This document shows, one piece after another, positions 7,194 to 12,450 of a stretch of DNA of 12,982 nt (within the stretch, counting starts at the first letter, position 1; every line of letters begins with the position of its first letter). The position numbers were made by a program, and so were the translations under genes. Source of the stretch: Baffinella frigidus. Lineage: Eukaryota > Cryptophyceae > Cryptomonadales > Baffinellaceae. The stretch is from assembly GCA_026770585.1 (NCBI GenBank), contig MU646613.1, positions 124,150-137,131 of the forward strand, given 5' to 3'. The notes beneath the pieces are model-generated. The model saw only the letters and a program-made list of their open reading frames with translations, did no database searches and was not told where the DNA came from.

Positions 7194-10100
7194 AGCTGCG
7201 CCGCTGGATGGGCGCTGTTTCGCTGGGTGGAGGGGGCCCTCGCAGCGCCGGACATCTTCTACCCCCGTGGATGCTCGGCCTGTGGCAGGTGCCCTAAACC
7301 CTAAGTCCTAAACCCTGAACTCTAAGCTCACACCCTAAGCCCTAAGCCCTAAACCCTAAGCCCTACGCCCTAAGCCCTGAACCCTAAGCCCTACGCCCTA
7401 AGCCCTGAGCCCTAAGCCCTACGCCGTAAGCCGTAAGCCATGCACACTGAAGGACACCCCCCGTAGATGCTCGGCCTGTGGCAGGTGCGTGCTTGGGGTT
7501 CAAGGTTTAGGGTTCAGGGCGTAGGGCGTAGGGTCTAGGGTTTAGGGGTTAGGGTTTAGGGTTTAGGGTTTAGGGTTTAGGGCGTGGAGTTTAGACTTTA
7601 GGGTGTAGGGTGTAGGGTGTAGGGTGAAGGGTGTGGGGTGTAGGGTTTAGGGCTTAGGGCGTAGGGTTTAGGGTTTAGGGATTAGGGTTTATCTTCTACC
7701 CTCTGCACGGAATAACGCCCCTGTCTTCTACCCCCCCGTGGCAGGCCGTTTGATGCACGGTGTTATTGTGTACCACGCACGTACGATATTTATACAAGGT
7801 TTTACAGAACGTTATGGCGCAGGTGTCGTCGGCGACGCGCTCGGTGGATCCCCCCATGCTCTGCCACACCTACGATCTCGTGACCATACGCCCCAGGAGC
7901 CATCGTATCCCCATCCAATACCTCTCACCATGCCCCGTGCGGGGTGTGTCAGGGCGAGGCCGACGATAATGGTCGGCATCGCTCTCGACCCCAGACCCGA
8001 GACCCTAGACCCTTGACCCTTGACCCTTGACCCTTGACCCTTGAACCTAGACCCTTGACACCCCACACATTCAAGGTGTCGTCGGCAACGCGCTCGGTGG
8101 AGGCACCACTCGGCCCGGAGCTCTTCGGGAGCCCCGCTGCCTTCGAGGCCGCTACCCAGGTGACTGTCAGGCTATTCTCAAGTTGACGTGCTGGGTGTGC
8201 GGTACAAACCCGTCAACGAGACACACGTCGAGAGTGGAACGTCTCAAAGCAAACGTGGAACCTCCGTTAACTTAAGTGACAGTGGAGAACAGAGCCGGCC
8301 CGGAGCTCTTCGGGAGCCCCGATGCCCTCAAAGCGGCTACCCAGGTACACTCATAGGCTAACGGCCTGAAAATGGGGTAGTTAGGCATACGGCATTGCCC
8401 AGGACCTCCTACCGTAGGCCGAGACTTTTTGGTCCTAGGACCCCTCGAGACTTTCTGCCCGCAAGGCTGCTACCCAGGTACACCACACAGAGGGCTACGA
8501 AGGGATTTTTGGGCAGGAAATGCCCGAGTTTCCGGTACCTTATCGGACACCTGGTGTCCTTTTGAAGACACTGTCTGAACGCCCGCGTGACCGGTCACGC
8601 GGACGCCGAAGCCAGACGGTCGGTCGTGACTGCCTTGCGTGTCCTTTGGAGGACACCTGTTGACCGTTTGAGGACACTTGGTGTCCGTTTTAGGACACCT
8701 GGTGTCCTTTTTAGGACACATGGCGTCCTTTAGATGACACCAGGAGTACTTTAGAGGACAGCTGATGTCCTTTGAAAGCCACCTGGTGTCCTTGATAGGA
8801 TCCCTCGAGACTTTCTGCCCGCAAGGCTGCTACCCAGGTACATCACACAGAGGGCTACGAAGGGATTTTTGGGCAGGAAATGCCCGAGTTTCCGGTACCT
8901 TATCGGACACCTGGTGTCCTTTTGGAGGACACCTGGTGTCGTTTTGAGGACACCAGGAGTCCTTTTGAAGACGCTTGGTGTCATTTTGACAACATTTGGT
9001 GTCTTTTTGAGGACACCTGGTGTCCTTTGGAGGACACCTGGTATCCTTTAGAGGACACCTGTTTGCCTTTTGAGGACACTTGGTGTCATTCTGAGGAAAC
9101 CAGGTGTCCTTTTGAAGACACTTGGTGTCCTTTGGAGGACACTTGGTGTCGTTTTGAGGACACCAGGAGTCCTTTTGAAGACACTTGGTGTCATTTTGAG
9201 AACACTTGGTGTCCTTTCGAGGACACCTGGTATCTTTTGGAAGACACCTGATGTCCGTTTTAGGACAACTGGTGTCCTTTTGAGGACACCAGGAGTGCTT
9301 TAGAGGCCACCTGGTGTCCTTGATAGGACACCAGGTGTCTTTGATAGGACACCAGGTTTCCGTGTGTGGACACTTGGTGTCCTTTTGAGGACACTTGGTT
9401 TCCTTTTGAAGACACTTGGTGTCATTTTGAGGAAGCCTAGTGTCCTCGGGAGGACACCTGCGCGTCTCTCCTAAGTTCATCTCCACAAAAGTATTAATTA
9501 ATTGCTTTTGGCGCAACGAAATTTACTACACAAATGCTTTCCTACTACTTTTATGAGCAAATCGTGTAGTAATTTTCGTTACCCAAAAGCAGTTAATTAT
9601 TACTTCTATGGAGATTAAAGTGCGCGATACGTTGACCAGGTGGCAGTTCTTGGAGGGTGTCGGGTGTAGGGGGCGCGGGCTGACCGATCTCATACGCAAA
9701 CGCTTATAAATTTATAAACTGGATCCAATGAAATTTACTACACAAAACGATCTTTGATAGTAGTATTAAAGAAAACGTGTAGTAATTTTGATTGAAACTC
9801 AGTTTATAAACTATAAGTGTTTCCATATGAAATCTCTCCCTCGCGTGCAGGATGTGGGGGAAGCGCTCGCCCACACCGGTGGTGGAGGTGGAAGAGGAGG
9901 AATGCTCCGGCGCTTAGGGAGGCGGGCTGACATTGGGCTGGACTCTGCTCTGTAACATCCACGACTACCTTGCGTTTCTGGTTATCCATTAACCAAGCGC
10001 TCGCGCAGGATGTGGGGAAGCCAACCCCCTCTGCGTCTCTAGTGCACGATACAGTGACTCGTTGGCAGCTGCATGAAACAGCCCCGCCGGCAGGCTCGTG

Positions 10101-11126
10101 AACGCCCGCGTGACCGGTCACGCGGACGCCGAAGCCAGACGGTCGGTCGTGACTGCCTTGCGTGTTTCCTCTGCGTCTCTAGTGCACGATACAGTGGCTC
10201 GTTGGCAGCTGCATGAGGGAGTCGGGGTGTAGGGTGAGGGAGCGAGGGCTGACCAATCTCTCCCACGCGTGCAGGATGTGGGGAAGGCACTCACCTACAC
10301 CGCTCGCTTCCGCCGCTCAACTCAGGTGAGAGAACTCCCAGCGCTGACTGGGTCTGATTCGGTCTCACCACTTTGGCGAGACCAGGCTCTTGACTTCTCC
10401 AAAGTTGACGGATGTGTACCACACAGCCGGTGTGTCAACTTACGAATAGTCTGTATGGCCGGTATCTCAACTTACGAAGCCAGCGTGTCAACTTACGAAT
10501 AGTCTGTCAGTATTCCGCGCGCTTCCGGCGATCGACCCAGGTGAGAAATACGAATGGAGTTTTTCACTCAACTGTGTCAATTGGACCCCCAGTCCAATTT
10601 GATAACCCATCCCAATTCGAAAACCCAGCCCAATTTGACAACCCTTCGAAAACCCAGCCCAATTTTCGAAAACCCAGCACAATTTGACTTTCGAAAACCC
10701 AGCCCAATTTGACTTTCGAAATCCCAGCCCAATTTGATTCGAAAAACCAGCCCAATTTGACAGTTTGATAACCCAATTTGGTGCGAGAAACCCTACTCCT
10801 TCGCGGTTGGCACGTTGCTGGCGCGGTTCATACAGTGTCGCCGTGGGAGGGTTTTGGTGATTATGCTGACGTGATTATGTTAATTTGGGTTTTGGTGATT
10901 ATGTAAATGGGGTTTGGTGATTATATTAATTTTACCTTGAGAGGGGATTTTGGTGATTATGGAGTCCCCCCGGGGGTCATGTGCATGCGTTTTAGCAGGG
11001 ATCCCTGCCTCTGGAGACGCGTGCAGGATGTGAGACAGAGACAGACAGAGACAGAGACAGAGACAGCGATAGACAGAGCGAGCGAGCGAGCGAGAGAGAG
11101 AGAGCGAGAGCGAGAGCGAGAGCGAG

Positions 11127-11163
<37 letters not shown>

Positions 11164-12016
11164 GGCTCTTGCCTACACCGCTGGCTTCCGCCGATCTCAT
11201 CCGGACGAGTATTTGAGTCAAACACGAATTCGGGGATCTCCGATCCGAGTTGCAACGAAAATTACTACACGGACGTGACTGGACACGTCGAGTGTGTAGC
11301 AATTTTCGTTGCCAGATCGTGTGTGAGTCAAACACTCGCCGCGATTCGATATCCAGGAAGGCGAGGCAGCCCCTGGCGCTGCATCAGTTATTTTTTTCTC
11401 ACCAGTTTGACCAGTTTGGGGAGACCAGGCTCTTGACAGCTCACAAGTTCGCCGAAGTTGTACTACACAGACTGCAAACGCTCACTCTCAAACCGCACGC
11501 GCTTCTGAGCCCTGAAACCTCGTCAGTGGAGGGGTGTGAGGTTCTAGGGCTCAGCAGCGCGGTTGTGGGTGTGAGGTTTGGGCGTTAGGCCACCCCTCCC
11601 CTTCGAGAGGTCTCGAAGGCTCCGAACGCCCCACACTACTTTAGACGTGACCGGGAGCAATCATAAGTTGACACAACAGGAAGACGCTCAGAATCTGAGC
11701 GTTTTGCAAAAGTTGACTCGAGAGCCAATGGAAGTTGACTTTTGCGATTGCCCCCCATCAGGTCTAGCGTAGACTTTGGTGTCTGACACCTGACCTGGAA
11801 AGCAGGGGCGGGTTGTGGCGGACCGTCCATCTATTATTTGTACTGCGGATCGGCCACTTTTGGAGGCACCGAAGCATCTTTGAACCGAAGGATCGACTTT
11901 GGGTTCTGGACCCTAACCTGTAAACCGTAACCTGGCAGGGGCGGGTTGTGGCGGACCGGGCGTATAATGTGGCGTCTATCAGCCGAGCCGCCATGGGTGA
12001 TGCTGCTGTGCTCCAG
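4637..12016 (+). CDS. DUF6816-like thylakoid lumen protein, six exons seen, 3' part outside window
   Basis: My model joins 4637-4829, 4948-5177, 7020-7100, 8076-8159, 10275-10325 and 11939-12016. All junctions are GT-AG and agree in phase; 239 residues are visible. The presequence has three parts: signal peptide with CSAF-LSAPS (1-32), an Arg-rich transit region, and a twin-arginine-like lumen signal (PRRAALSDLGRRALAFPVAL, A-rich end near APGAA). The mature part reads IFYPPWMLGLWQVSSATRSV, EAPLGPELFGSPAAFEAATQ, DVGKALTYTARFRRSTQ and GRVVADRAYNVASISRAAMG. This follows the order Y-P-x-W-x-x-G-x-W-x-V...EAPLG...ARF...VADRAFN...SI that I recall for DUF6816 proteins of cyanobacteria and plastids; a database search should confirm it. 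Biochemical function is unknown. Introns: 4830-4947, 5178-7019, 7101-8075, 8160-10274, 10326-11938. Confidence 0.8.
4948..5177 (+). CDS. DUF6816-like gene exon 2: twin-arginine lumen signal and mature start
   Basis: Acceptor CCAGCAG|GCACGG, donor CTGCAG|GTACAG, 230 bp. A stop at 4929-4931 in this frame forces the acceptor to lie downstream of it. The exon carries PRRAALSDLGRRALAFPVAL then CLAGSRAAPGAA, a Tat-type h-region with an AxA-like cleavage site. A variable segment ending GKSWLWKKLQ follows. Confidence 0.8.
5178..5466. other. DUF6816-like gene intron 2, 5' part; no recognised feature
   Basis: Only a short palindrome, GTCGGATTCCGAC (5263-5275), stands out. A related GTCGGAATCCGAC recurs at 5918-5930 inside a hairpin element. 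There is no coding evidence. Confidence 0.5.
5472..5560. mobile_element. Short inverted-repeat element
   Basis: CTGGGCTCCTC...ACATTTAGA (5472-5498) pairs with TCTAAATGT...GAGGAGCCCA (5534-5559). It abuts the next element with only a few bases between, as if one inserted beside the other. Confidence 0.6.
5567..5738 (+). mobile_element. MITE/introner-like element, family B, copy 2 (172 bp)
   Basis: It has perfect 19-bp terminal inverted repeats, CCACGCAAGAGTGTAGGGC (5567-5585) and its complement (5720-5738). A second, internal palindrome, AAATAGTAGAATTCTACTATTT, lies around 5682-5703. It has the same length and internal order as the copy in SBPase intron 2, and the same orientation relative to its host transcript. 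There is no open frame of note. Confidence 0.85.
5842..5992. mobile_element. Inverted-repeat element, family C, copy 1
   Basis: The arms CCACC..CCCTCAC.G.CTGGGCAAA (from 5843) and their complement ending near 5992 continue into TCGATTTT/AAAATCGA. The centre holds the palindrome GAAGTCGGAATCCGACTTC (5915-5933). The CTGGGCAAA arm is shared with family A. Confidence 0.7.
6070..6209. mobile_element. Inverted-repeat element, family C, copy 2
   Basis: GTTGGACCAAATCATCGATT (6080-6099, continuing TTAGA) pairs with a complement at 6176-6200, one mismatch in 25. Inside lie further stems, TTACCCTTGCAG/CTGTAAGGGTA and CCCCAGATCCGGGG. The CCCTC-C-G lead-in resembles copy 1. Confidence 0.75.
6236..6325 (+). 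mobile_element. MITE-like palindromic element, family A, copy 2
   Basis: GGGGCAAATCTTCAGTCAATCT (positions 6239-6260) and the core ATGCGCCCGGATTCCGGGCATA match the reverse complement of the copy at 3093-3202. Relative to the host genes both run the same way. A flanking CCACCCTGGAG is also shared. Confidence 0.75.
6338..6445. repeat. CCCATAAGTCG tandem repeat and perfect hairpin
   Basis: Four (C)CATAAGTCGCC-like units run 6340-6380. A perfect 16-bp stem follows, GGCTGAAGATGCCTCC (6394-6409) with 6415-6430, loop 5 nt. Confidence 0.75.
6530..7019 (+). repeat. Tandem array of intron-end plus exon 3 5'-half units (four echoes)
   Basis: Units of about 90-140 bp repeat the last part of intron 2 and the first ~30 bases of exon 3. 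Pseudo-exon starts lie at 6552 (acceptor lost), 6640, 6763 and 6882, before the true start at 7020. Three keep CAG or GCAG at the acceptor. Shared words include AGGCTGATACAGTGCTG before the acceptor, GGATGGAGGGGAG after it, and AATCCGTCAAC plus AAAGACCCGG in the spacer. Confidence 0.88.
7020..7100 (+). CDS. DUF6816-like gene exon 3
   Basis: This exon has 81 bp, 27 codons, phase 0, acceptor CTCCTCAG|GATGG and donor TGGCAG|GTAGCG. It encodes DGDVVRMEGTLAA then PDIFYPPWMLGLWQ. The YP-W-G-W block is the start of the conserved domain. It has more echoes than any other exon here: four upstream (5' half) and three or four downstream (3' half). Confidence 0.85.
7114..7193. repeat. Compound microsatellite (TG)n(TC)n(AC)n
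   Basis: TG runs 7114-7157, TC to 7176, AC to 7188, starting 13 bases after the exon 3 donor. It separates the true exon 3 from its first downstream echo. Confidence 0.95.
7226..7288 (+). repeat. Exon 3 echo, first downstream copy (3' half plus donor)
   Basis: It matches exon 3 from the EG-LAAPDIFY codons to the end, with synonymous GCG/GCA and CTA/CTG changes. One C is missing in the CCCCCC run (7262-7266), which would shift the frame. The donor CAG|GTGCCC is kept. Confidence 0.9.
7289..7440. repeat. Telomere-like CCCTAAA/CCCTAAG block
   Basis: About twenty degenerate heptamers CCCTAAR and CCCTACG start 2 bases after the GT of the exon 3 echo. They are interstitial, inside intron 3, so not a chromosome end. 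Confidence 0.9.
7452..7484 (+). repeat. Exon 3 echo, second downstream copy
   Basis: GGACA joined to CCCCCCGTAGATGCTCGGCC and TGTGGCAG|GTGCGT, that is exon 3 with seven bases deleted and an in-frame TAG. It lies between the C-rich and G-rich telomere-like blocks. Confidence 0.88.
7497..7690. repeat. Telomere-like TTTAGGG/GTAGGG block, inverted relative to 7289-7440
   Basis: Some 27 units of TTTAGGG, GTAGGG and TGTAGGG lie here in the opposite orientation to the previous block, so the two could fold back on each other around the exon 3 echo. Confidence 0.9.
7691..7744 (+). repeat. Exon 3 echoes, third downstream copies
   Basis: ATCTTCTACCC (7691-7701) and GTCTTCTACC with CCCCCGTGGCAG (7723-7744) both derive from the IFYPPW...WQ part of exon 3. 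The second joins CCCCGTGG straight to CAG and is followed by GC, not GT. Confidence 0.7.
7823..7848 (+). repeat. Exon 4 echo, upstream copy (acceptor plus 5' half)
   Basis: After GCGCAG, 26 bases match the start of exon 4 with one synonymous change (GCA/GCG), then similarity stops abruptly at TCCCCCC. Confidence 0.9.
7990..8060. repeat. Tandem ACCCTTG/ACCCTAG heptamer repeat
   Basis: Eight to ten units of GACCCTTGACCCTTG and GACCCTAG lie just before the exon 4 acceptor at 8075. Confidence 0.9.
8076..8159 (+). CDS. DUF6816-like gene exon 4
   Basis: This exon has 84 bp, 28 codons, phase 0, acceptor ATTCAAG|GTGTCG and donor ACCCAG|GTGACT. It encodes VSSATRSVEAPLG then PELFGSPAAFEAATQ, continuing the domain directly after LGLWQ. 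One 5'-half echo lies upstream and three 3'-half echoes downstream. Confidence 0.85.
8297..8344 (+). repeat. Exon 4 echo, first downstream copy (3' half plus donor)
   Basis: It encodes GPELFGSPDALKAATQ against GPELFGSPAAFEAATQ in the true exon, frame kept, donor CAG|GTACAC kept. It starts at GGCCCGGAG, mid-exon. Confidence 0.92.
8437..8564 (+). repeat. 128-bp direct repeat, copy 1, carrying an exon 4 3'-end echo
   Basis: It is repeated at 8797-8924, exactly 360 bp away, with two mismatches by eye. It contains GCCCGCAAGGCTGCTACCCAG-like bases (8457-8477), an echo of the exon 4 end with donor GTACAC. It then carries a GGGCA/TGCCC stem-loop and GAGTTTCCGGTACCTTATC. Confidence 0.92.
8576..8642. 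repeat. 67-bp dispersed repeat, copy 1
   Basis: It is identical to 10099-10165. It begins near a perfect 20-bp palindrome, CCGCGTGACCGGTCACGCGG (8583-8602), and interrupts the 21-bp satellite. Confidence 0.95.
8643..9455. repeat. 21-bp satellite in intron 4
   Basis: About 35 units of a 21-mer near TTTTGAGGACACCTGGTGTCC fill this stretch, broken by the repeat at 8797-8924. Each unit holds the palindrome GGACACCTGGTGTCC. Because 21 is divisible by 3, long open frames of heptapeptides appear on both strands. They have no independent coding evidence. Confidence 0.95.
8797..8924 (+). repeat. 128-bp direct repeat, copy 2, carrying an exon 4 3'-end echo
   Basis: Second copy of 8437-8564, embedded in the 21-bp satellite; exon 4 end echo at 8817-8837 followed by GTACAT. 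Confidence 0.92.
9479..9617. mobile_element. MITE-like element, family D, copy 1
   Basis: It has inverted repeats of about 45 bp, ATCTCCA..A.AAGTA.TAATTAA and .TGCTTTTGG, then AACGAAA.TTACTACAC at 9515-9531. The arms match with a handful of mismatches. The subterminal TTACTACAC/GTGTAGTAA is shared with copies 2 and 3. Confidence 0.85.
9619..9691 (+). repeat. Copy of intron 4 3' end, interrupted by element D2
   Basis: GCGCGATAC...TGGCAG...GTCGGGTGTAGGG, then GCGGGCTGACC.ATCTC, parallels 10185-10261 just before the true exon 5. It resumes after the element at 9832 as AATCTCTCCC.CGCGTGCAG. Confidence 0.85.
9692..9831. mobile_element. MITE-like element, family D, copy 2, with paralogous empty site
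   Basis: Arms: ATACGCAAACGCTTATAA... (9692) against the complement of ...CTATAAGTGTTTCCATAT (to 9829), continuing TTTATAAACTG and then TTACTACAC. Flanks ATCTC (9687-9691) and ATCTC (9832-9836) form a direct repeat. The uninterrupted paralogue GACCAATCTCTCCC (10252-10263) has it once. Confidence 0.85.
9851..9878 (+). repeat. Exon 5 echo, upstream copy 1
   Basis: After CGCGTGCAG it reads D-V-G-E-A-L-A-H-T against D-V-G-K-A-L-T-Y-T, about five base changes in 28, then leaves the exon for a GGTGG-rich stretch. Confidence 0.88.
10009..10020 (+). repeat. Exon 5 echo, upstream copy 2 (12 bp)
   Basis: GCGCAG|GATGTGGGGAAG, then unrelated. The following 49-bp block (10028-10076) is repeated at 10168-10216 with one mismatch, 140 bp apart, so this is the previous unit of a tandem duplication. 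Confidence 0.8.
10099..10165. repeat. 67-bp dispersed repeat, copy 2
   Basis: Identical to 8576-8642, including the 20-bp palindrome. It lies between two 49-bp direct repeats (10028-10076 and 10168-10216). Confidence 0.95.
10275..10325 (+). CDS. DUF6816-like gene exon 5 (51 bp)
   Basis: Seventeen codons, DVGKALTYTARFRRSTQ, phase 0, acceptor CGTGCAG|GATGTG and donor ACTCAG|GTGAGA, the strongest donor in the gene. TYTARF matches the Y-x-A/V-R-F strand of the family. Echoes surround it on both sides, and one is split by a GA microsatellite. Confidence 0.85.
10339..10426 (-). repeat. Inverted copy of the intron 2 array unit
   Basis: CTGATTCGGTCTCACCACTT, then GGCGAGACC.GG.CTT and AAGTTGACGGAT.TG.ACCAC, is the reverse complement of the spacer at 6672-6740. 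A more diverged relative lies at 11400-11468 (CAGTTTGG.GAGACCAGGCT). Confidence 0.75.
10428..10510. repeat. Tandem GTGTCAACTTACGAATAGTC repeat
   Basis: Three units of (G)T(G/A)TCAACTTACGAA, two of them followed by TAGTCTGT. Confidence 0.85.
10516..10540 (+). repeat. Exon 5 echo, downstream copy (3' half plus donor)
   Basis: CGCTTCCGGCGATCGACCCAG|GTGAGA corresponds to the RFRRSTQ end of exon 5 with the same strong GTGAGA donor. Confidence 0.85.
10575..10775. repeat. Tandem AACCCAGCCCAATTTGAC repeat
   Basis: About nine units of 18-31 bp, AACCCAGCCCAATTT plus GAC or TTCGAA. Confidence 0.92.
10838..10965. repeat. Degenerate TTTTGGTGATTATG tandem repeat
   Basis: Five copies of GGTGATTAT or CGTGATTAT spaced 20-40 bp, AT-rich. 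Confidence 0.8.
11027..11200 (+). repeat. Exon 5 echo split by a GA microsatellite
   Basis: CGTGCAG|GATGTG (to 11032) is the acceptor and first six bases of exon 5. Positions 11033-11160 are a GACAGA/GAGCGA/GA tract. At 11161 the exon resumes, GAAGGCTCTTGCCTACACCG, then CTGGCTTCCGCCGATCTCAT, encoding K-A-L-A-Y-T-A-G-F-R-R-S-H. The tract sits where the exon has GGGGAAGG. Confidence 0.9.
11226..11323. mobile_element. MITE-like element, family D, copy 3, with 12-bp flanking direct repeats
   Basis: GCAACGAAAATTACTACAC (11252-11270) pairs with GTGTAGCAATTTTCGTTGC (11294-11312), one mismatch. TGAGTCAAACAC flanks it at 11214-11225 and 11324-11335, a likely target-site duplication. Confidence 0.8.
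11469..11800. other. DUF6816-like gene intron 5, 3' part; no recognised feature
   Basis: Short words AAGTTGACT and GTTGACTTTTGC recur (11650-11745), but there is no clear element or coding segment. Confidence 0.5.
11806..11825 (+). repeat. Exon 6 echo, upstream copy (acceptor plus 5' part)
   Basis: After AAGCAG, the first 20 bases of exon 6 (GGGCGGGTTGTGGCGGACCG) are repeated exactly 133 bp upstream of the true exon, then similarity stops. The flank CTGACACCTGACCTG is loosely repeated before the true acceptor. Confidence 0.88.
11939..12016 (+). CDS. DUF6816-like gene exon 6, last coding exon visible
   Basis: This exon has 78 bp, 26 codons, phase 0, acceptor CTGGCAG|GGGCGG and donor CTCCAG|GTACCG. 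It encodes GRVVADRAYN then VASISRAAMGDAAVLQ. VADRAYNVASI corresponds to the conserved VADRAFN...SI motif. The domain is not complete, so at least one more exon should follow beyond 12982. Confidence 0.85.
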
Positions 12017-12017
12017 G

Positions 12018-12236
12018 TACCGAGAGGCAGAGAGGGAGAGGGAGAGAGAGTGAGAGAGTGAGTGAGAGAGGGAGGGAGAGAGAGCGAGGGAGAGAGGGAG
12101 AGAGAGCGAGAGAGAGCGAGAGAGAGAGAGCGCGAGAGAGAGCGAGAGAAAGAGATAGACAGAGCGAGCGAGCGAGCGAGAGACAGAGCGAGAGATAGAG
12201 AGAGAGAGAGAGAGAGTGTGTGTGTCAGAGAGAGAG
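12018..12236. repeat. Purine (GA)n-rich microsatellite, intron 6
   Basis: A nearly pure purine sense strand starts right after the exon 6 donor and runs into the exon 6 echo at 12237. Confidence 0.95.
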
Positions 12237-12286
12237 AACGTGGCGTCCATCAGCCGAGCCGCCATGGGTGACGCTGCCGTGCTGCA
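12237..12286 (+). repeat. Exon 6 echo, downstream copy (3' part plus donor)
   Basis: It encodes N-V-A-S-I-S-R-A-A-M-G-D-A-A-V-L-Q, identical in protein to the last 17 codons of exon 6. Five base changes are all at third positions and silent. Donor CTGCAG|GTGCCT is kept; the acceptor half is replaced by the GA tract. Confidence 0.92.
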
Positions 12287-12298
12287 GGTGCCTAACCA

Positions 12299-12450
12299 GA
12301 GAGGGGGAGAGTGAGTGTGAGAGAGAGGGAGAGAGGGAGAGAGGGAGAGAGGAAGAGAGGAAGAGAGGGAGAGAGGAAGAGAGGAAGAGGGAGAGAAATA
12401 TATAGCCTCCCTCTCTCTCTCTCCCTCTCTGCGAGAGAGAGATCTCTGTT
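12299..12450. repeat. GA/GGGA microsatellite with inverted CT tail
   Basis: GAGAGGGAGAGAGG-type units run to 12394, then TATATA and a CT-rich stretch (12405-12430) that can fold back on it. Confidence 0.92.

Noticed and set aside
7289-7690. A chromosome end (telomere)
   Set aside because: The repeats are degenerate, occur in both orientations and are flanked by exons of one gene; they are interstitial.
6530-8478. Processed or duplicated pseudogene of the DUF6816-like gene
   Set aside because: Copies include intron sequence and splice sites, hold only half an exon each, and lie beside their own exon in order; local tandem duplication explains them better.
8643-9455. CRISPR array
   Set aside because: Units are contiguous 21-mers without unique spacers, in a eukaryotic intron.
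8830-9516. Long open frame of repeated CPQKDTK-like heptapeptides on the minus strand, and FEDTWCP-like on the plus strand
   Set aside because: It follows from a 21-bp satellite whose unit length is a multiple of three. It is open on both strands, has no domain and lies inside an intron.
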